NCBI GenBank assembly: GCA_035527455.1
Contig: DATLAN010000086.1
Location: 1 to 9,689 of the forward strand
Reading direction: 5' to 3'
DNA from: DATLAN01 sp035527455
Lineage (GTDB): Bacteria > Planctomycetota > Planctomycetia > Pirellulales > Thermoguttaceae
DNA length: 9,689 nucleotides
Shown: positions 6,368-9,689 of the stretch, in pieces
How the letters are laid out: every line of letters starts with the position of its first letter
Numbering within the stretch: position 1 is the stretch's first letter
Program-made: the position numbers and the translations under genes
The notes under the pieces: generated by a model
What the model was told of the DNA's origin: nothing
What the model saw: the letters and a program-made list of their open reading frames with translations, nothing else
The model's database searches: none

Positions 6368-9313
6368 TCAAAACAGGGTGGTCAGGAACAAGGGAAGCTG
6401 TTTACCTGGATCAGTGAGTTTCCGATCGAAGACCAGAATCTCGTCGGCACCCGGATTCTTCCCGCCATAGGAGTTGAGGAACTTGATCGTCAGACGCTCG
6501 AATCGAGTCGGCTGCGGGAGCTTGATGTGTTGTGCCAGGGGACTCATTTCGAACGTGCCCCCACCGATCGCTTCCGTTTCCGAGTCGCGGTAGATCTGGA
6601 AATCCTTGAACACTTCGTTCCCATCGAGGCTCGTACGGCCGATGTAAACGATCTCTTCGACGTAGACCGGCCGTTCCCAATAGAACCTGAAGACCACCTC
6701 GTCCTGCGCGTCTTTTTCGGTAGCGGCCCATCCTATCCCGCGCCCCTTCCCACTGCCGGGCGCCGCGATCTTGCCGTCGACGGCGCGGTTGAAGTAGAAG
6801 TCGGGCGTCGTATACGACGACGCTATGACTCTTGCCGATTGGGCAAGGTTCACGGGCTGACCCGTCCGCGTCGGCAATTTGGCAGGCAAGCTGGGTTCGA
6901 TCCACGATGCCGTTCCGCCGACCAGGCAGAAACGCACGCGGTGATAGGTCACGTCGCCGAGCTTCGTGTAGAAGCCGGGCTGGTCCTGGTTGGGCCAGGT
7001 CAGGTATTTTCCGGTGGACAGCGACGCCAGCTTTCCGGTCCAACTCGTGAATTCTTTTCCATCGTGGAAAATGGCGATGGTCGCGTTCTCGCCGTCCTCG
7101 CGCACCCGGCACAGCACCCGGTACAGCTTCCCGTTGGTGAGCGTGCCCGGACGGACCACCGTCGAATTGTCTCGTGCCGATTTTCCGTCGATCTCTTCCA
7201 GCCCGCTGGCTTCGCCCTCCCAGGCATTCATCGAGAGCCGACAAGCTCGCCGGCCCACCGGCAGCACGATCGTGATGTTCTCGTTTCCGGCGTGGCGGGT
7301 GAACTGGACCTCCAGATCGTAACTGCCGGTGACGCGTAGGGGCAACTGAAGCCGGGCCGCGCCGTAATGCAACCCGTCCAAAACGAGCGTGTCCCCCCGG
7401 CGAGACCAGTCCCCCGCCATTTTGTCGCGCGCAATGTCAATCGCCGGGATCACGTCGACCCAGCGATTGAGCGCCAGCGGCTGACTGGGCGGATCGGGTG
7501 CCGGGGAAGATGGCGGCTGATCGACCGGCCCGATAATCGGCCCGATGACCGGCCCGATGACCGGCTCGTCGCTACGGCTTACTCGCGGTTTCTCAGGCTC
7601 CACGACGGCCGAAGGGATCGGCCCGATCTCCTCCAGCCGCTTCTCCAGTTTGACCTTCTCCAGGATTCCGGCGACCTGCGGCTGGGCCTGGCGATACCAG
7701 ATGCCGGCCCGCAACCGCAACGACTTCTGCTCGTCCGCCCCGCGTTTCTCCGCCAGATCCCACCACGCGTCGGCCAACTCGAGCTGTTCGGCGGTGGCCC
7801 GAGGCGGCGAGTCGAGTTCGCGACCGGCCAGAGCGGCCAGTTCGGCATCGCTGCCCCGCGCCAAATACGGTAGGCCCTGTTGCCAATCGTTGCGGGCAAA
7901 GCAGTACAATCGGCCCAAGTGGAGATTCGCCTCGGCGTCGCTCGGGTCGGCTTGGACTCGGGCAAGCATCTCCTCCACTCGCTGATATTCCTCCTGCAAA
8001 CGCTCGACCTCGCGGCGGCGATCGTAGGTCTCTTTGCGATAATCCCGGCCTTGTGGTCGCTGACAGGCGCGGCACGTCGCCGTGGCAACCTCCAACGCCG
8101 CGTCGAACCGTTGCTGGCCAACCGCGGAGTCAATGAACGTTCGAGAGCTTTCCAGCAACGACGCGATCTCCTCGGCATCATCGGCCCTGTCGGCGAACTT
8201 GCTCAGCACGTATTGCTTGGCCACAACCAGGTCCAATCGGAAGTCCTTGGCCATCGCGTCGATCAGGCGGCACATCCGCACCGCGTTCTTCCCTTCTTCC
8301 CCGGCCAACTCCATCGACTTGCGCAACAACACGAACCGCTCGTTTGGGTCGTCGCACTCCGCGGCCAAGGCATGGAGCGCTGCGGACAGTTCGAGAGCCT
8401 CGGCCGGACTCCGCTTTTTGGCCAGATCGTACAACTCGTCAAGCTGTGCCAGGATCGTCTGCTGCACGTCGACGGCTGGCACGGCGTGGCGCGAATCGAC
8501 CGGCTCTTGCGGCGGTTCGGGCACGGGATCGGTCGACCCGACAGGCGCGTTCGTCCCGACAGACGCGTTCGTCCCGACAGACGCGTCCGTCCCGACAGAC
8601 GCGTTCGTCCCGACAGACGCGTTCGTCCCGACGATCGGCGGCGCCTCTTCCAGCGGCGTCGGCTCGCCCGGCTCTTCGTAGGGCAGAACGCTCGGCACGT
8701 TCGCGATCGGCGGCGCCGGATCAACCGGGTTGGAGGGAACCGTTCCCAAATCCGTCGGCCGTGTCGAGGGGCCGGTCGTCGAAGGCTCCACCGGCGGCGC
8801 CTGACGATGCGACGGCGGCAGCGGCGAATCGCCGGCCGGTCCCTCCGCTTCCTCGGGCAGATCAGTGGACGCGGAAACCAGCCAAATCACCAGCACCAGG
8901 ATCACCACAAGCCCGGCTACCACCGAACCGAGCGCAATCAACAACCTGGTCGGGATCCCGCTTTCTTCATCCGCCGGCGACGCGGGCGTGCCGGGTAGCG
9001 GAATCGCCCTGGCCATCGGGGCCTTCTTCGCTTCCAGCTCTTGACGCAGTCGTGCATCGTAGGCGGCCTTCTCCCGTGCCTTCAGCAACTGAATCTTCGC
9101 TTTGGCCACCTCGTTAAGCAACTCTTGCGACAGCGCGCCGTGCTCGCCGGTTTGAAATGACCGCAGATGAGTCATCTGCCGATCGGCCGCCGACTCGATC
9201 ACGTCCGGGTCATTCTCGAAGTCCTTCAATCCCAGCAATCGATAGCACGTCGTCGGCTGGTCCTCCGGCGGAATCCCCAGCCAGCGGTGATACGGATCGA
9301 ACGCGCCAGGCAT
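6368..9313 (-). CDS. J-like/TM/helical-repeat/LamG-like/discoidin (F5/8 type C) membrane protein
   Basis: A 981-residue protein. Residues 6-90 form a divergent J-domain-like region (YHRWLGIPP, CYRLLGL, ending REKAAYDARL) with no HPD motif, a planctomycete hallmark. A membrane helix lies at about 122-147. A Pro/Thr/Ser-rich linker follows and contains a 6-residue tandem repeat (GTNASV, 229-258). Residues about 285-565 are helical, with a charged coiled-coil-like stretch (424-452) and a TPR-like region (DPSDAEANLHLGRLY onward). A second linker (584-598) has VIGP repeats. Residues about 617-800 read as a LamG/concanavalin-like beta domain (RWVDVIPAIDIARD, SYDLEVQFTR). Residues 820-965 read as a discoidin domain (VNLAQSARVIASS, AVDGKI, GWAAT). 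The C-terminal part is predicted outside the cytoplasm and probably binds carbohydrate. Start at 9313 chosen by AAGGAGG; an upstream in-frame start at 9349 precedes that site. No catalytic residues recognised. Confidence 0.87.
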   Translation of the reverse strand: MPGAFDPYHRWLGIPPEDQPTTCYRLLGLKDFENDPDVIESAADRQMTHLRSFQTGEHGALSQELLNEVAKAKIQLLKAREKAAYDARLRQELEAKKAPMARAIPLPGTPASPADEESGIPTRLLIALGSVVAGLVVILVLVIWLVSASTDLPEEAEGPAGDSPLPPSHRQAPPVEPSTTGPSTRPTDLGTVPSNPVDPAPPIANVPSVLPYEEPGEPTPLEEAPPIVGTNASVGTNASVGTDASVGTNASVGTNAPVGSTDPVPEPPQEPVDSRHAVPAVDVQQTILAQLDELYDLAKKRSPAEALELSAALHALAAECDDPNERFVLLRKSMELAGEEGKNAVRMCRLIDAMAKDFRLDLVVAKQYVLSKFADRADDAEEIASLLESSRTFIDSAVGQQRFDAALEVATATCRACQRPQGRDYRKETYDRRREVERLQEEYQRVEEMLARVQADPSDAEANLHLGRLYCFARNDWQQGLPYLARGSDAELAALAGRELDSPPRATAEQLELADAWWDLAEKRGADEQKSLRLRAGIWYRQAQPQVAGILEKVKLEKRLEEIGPIPSAVVEPEKPRVSRSDEPVIGPVIGPIIGPVDQPPSSPAPDPPSQPLALNRWVDVIPAIDIARDKMAGDWSRRGDTLVLDGLHYGAARLQLPLRVTGSYDLEVQFTRHAGNENITIVLPVGRRACRLSMNAWEGEASGLEEIDGKSARDNSTVVRPGTLTNGKLYRVLCRVREDGENATIAIFHDGKEFTSWTGKLASLSTGKYLTWPNQDQPGFYTKLGDVTYHRVRFCLVGGTASWIEPSLPAKLPTRTGQPVNLAQSARVIASSYTTPDFYFNRAVDGKIAAPGSGKGRGIGWAATEKDAQDEVVFRFYWERPVYVEEIVYIGRTSLDGNEVFKDFQIYRDSETEAIGGGTFEMSPLAQHIKLPQPTRFERLTIKFLNSYGGKNPGADEILVFDRKLTDPGKQLPLFLTTLF
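7523..7567. repeat. 12-bp in-frame repeat encoding VIGP
   Basis: Copies of GACCGGCCCGAT at 7523-7534 and 7547-7558, a variant AATCGGCCCGAT at 7535-7546 and a degenerate partial copy at 7559-7567. Read on the minus strand they give the VIGP/IIGP/VIGP series between the helical region and the LamG-like domain. Probably a flexible spacer grown by replication slippage. Confidence 0.8.
8537..8632. repeat. 18-bp in-frame minisatellite encoding GTNASV
   Basis: Five full units of CCCGACAGACGCGTTCGT start at 8537, 8555, 8573, 8591 and 8609, with a six-base partial copy at 8627-8632. Unit 1 has a G for A in ACAGGC and unit 3 has CC for TC; the others are identical. On the minus strand they encode GTNASV repeats (one GTDASV, one ending NAPVGS) in the linker just outside the membrane. 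Near-identity at DNA level points to recent expansion and likely length variation. The NAS tripeptides fit an N-glycosylation sequon, but bacterial use is unproven. Confidence 0.93.
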
Positions 9314-9319
9314 GGACGG

Positions 9320-9326
9320 CCTCCTT
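9320..9326 (-). promoter_or_regulatory. Shine-Dalgarno that fixes the 9313 start
   Basis: AAGGAGG on the minus strand, six bases before ATG 9313-9311, is a near-perfect site. It decides the start as MPGAFDPYHR, which is where the conserved J-like region begins. Confidence 0.85.
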
Positions 9327-9372
9327 ATACCTGTCTGGACATTTCCCATGCACGAAAAACGCGAGCGCCCCC

Positions 9373-9401
9373 ATTATCGTGAAAGCCCAACCCTGCGCCA
9401 A
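9373..9401 (-). promoter_or_regulatory. Sigma-70-like promoter for the discoidin-domain gene
   Basis: On the minus strand TTGGCG (9401-9396) is separated by exactly 17 bp from GATAAT (9378-9373). The -10 matches consensus at five of six bases and the -35 at four. Transcription would start near 9366, giving a leader of about 53 bases before the ATG at 9313. Confidence 0.5.
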
Positions 9402-9415
9402 TAGGGCACACGCGA

Positions 9416-9431
9416 GGGGGGGAGGGGGGGG
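9416..9431. repeat. G7-A-G8 homopurine tract upstream of the promoter
   Basis: Seven G, one A and eight G on the plus strand (C-runs on the minus strand), about 15 bp upstream of the proposed -35. Long G-runs are prone to slippage and could alter promoter strength. The tract is followed by GCGATCGC. No function is shown. The tract may also be a sequencing weak spot. Confidence 0.6.
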
Positions 9432-9550
9432 CGATCGCGTCCTACGCCGCTGCACGGGAATGTCCGATGCGTCCCCACGGCAACGCGGGAATAATCCCAC
9501 CACCCCGTCGCGAAAAGCATCCTGGAGATGAGGTCAGGCCGTGAATAACT

Positions 9551-9689
9551 CTACAGCAAGAGTTCTTTGGCGAGTCGTTTGTTGTTTGCCAGCCAGGTTT
9601 TACGGTGCGACTGGTGGGCCACGTCGTTTCGTTCGCGGTAGTAGTCGATCAAGTCGATTGCCTCCTGATCGCTGAGGGTCGGCTTCGCG
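9551..9689 (-). CDS. C-terminal 45 residues of an unrecognised protein (5' part outside window)
   Basis: Read on the minus strand from 9688, an open frame gives 45 residues and a TAG at 9553-9551. It is cut by the window edge. The visible end is hydrophilic and looks helical: LSDQEAIDLIDYYRERND followed by VAHQSHRKTWLANNKRLAKE, with many Arg/Lys/Glu and no membrane segment. Codon use and the absence of internal stops fit a real gene tail. It is too short to assign a family. It lies 237 bp upstream of the discoidin-domain gene on the same strand. The intervening promoter suggests separate transcription. No strong terminator follows this stop. Confidence 0.55.
   Translation of the reverse strand, partial: AKPTLSDQEAIDLIDYYRERNDVAHQSHRKTWLANNKRLAKELLL

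Noticed and set aside
6272..7339. A 355-codon plus-strand open frame
   Set aside because: It runs across the intrinsic terminator and antisense to the discoidin domain. No motif or ribosome site was seen.
7880..8998. A 372-codon plus-strand frame with RPDRRV repeats
   Set aside because: The repeats are the 18-bp minisatellite read on the wrong strand. The minus-strand gene has domains and a strong Shine-Dalgarno.
9431..9438. GCGATCGC as a HIP1-type repeat
   Set aside because: I noticed only this one copy. HIP1 significance depends on high genome-wide frequency, which cannot be judged from this window.
9487..9498. GGGA/TCCC mini-hairpin as a terminator for the gene ending at 9551
   Set aside because: The stem is only four base pairs with no T-tract on the minus strand, too weak to support.

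Overview
The window looks like chromosomal DNA of a planctomycete (Planctomycetota, probably Pirellulales-like). It is uniformly GC-rich. The large minus-strand protein ending at 6368 begins with the divergent J-like N-terminus typical of that phylum (DPYHRWLGIPP, then YRLLGL and later AAYDARL). Another protein combines a CxxC/CxxC zinc ribbon with a membrane region, a proline-rich linker and a propeller-like region. A third is a membrane-anchored terpenoid-cyclase-fold (alpha/alpha toroid) protein. All three styles are common in planctomycetes. No genes for transposases, phage, CRISPR, tRNA or rRNA are visible.

Layout: (1) 50-1279 (+), an exported SGNH/GDSL-type hydrolase with a C-terminal beta-rich domain, preceded by a tight 5' hairpin. 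(2) 1261-4227 (-), a 988-residue zinc-ribbon/multi-TM/propeller-like protein with an unrecognised C-terminal region. It converges on gene 1, and the two stop codons lie 19 bp into each other inside a 9-bp-stem inverted repeat. (3) 4228-4498, a divergent promoter region. (4) 4499-6118 (+), a TonB-like N-terminal anchor (SxxxH in the membrane helix) joined to an alpha/alpha-toroid domain. (5) 6119-6367, an intergenic region with eight copies of a 14-bp tandem repeat and a strong intrinsic terminator for the minus-strand gene that follows. (6) 6368-9313 (-), a 981-residue J-like/TM/helical/LamG-like/discoidin protein carrying two in-frame minisatellites. (7) 9314-9550, an intergenic region with a good minus-strand promoter and a G7AG8 tract. 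(8) 9551 to the window end (-), the last 45 codons of an unrecognised gene.

The genes are arranged convergently or divergently with their own promoters, so they do not form an operon. What they share is topology. Genes 4 and 6 each have an N-terminal cytoplasmic segment, one membrane helix and a large domain predicted on the outer side. Gene 2 has about five helices, and gene 1 is secreted. This suggests an envelope or carbohydrate-related neighbourhood, but no pathway can be assigned from sequence alone. The most interesting items are the TonB-like toroid protein, the domain build of the 988-residue protein, the stop-codon-embedding hairpin, and the recently expanded repeats.
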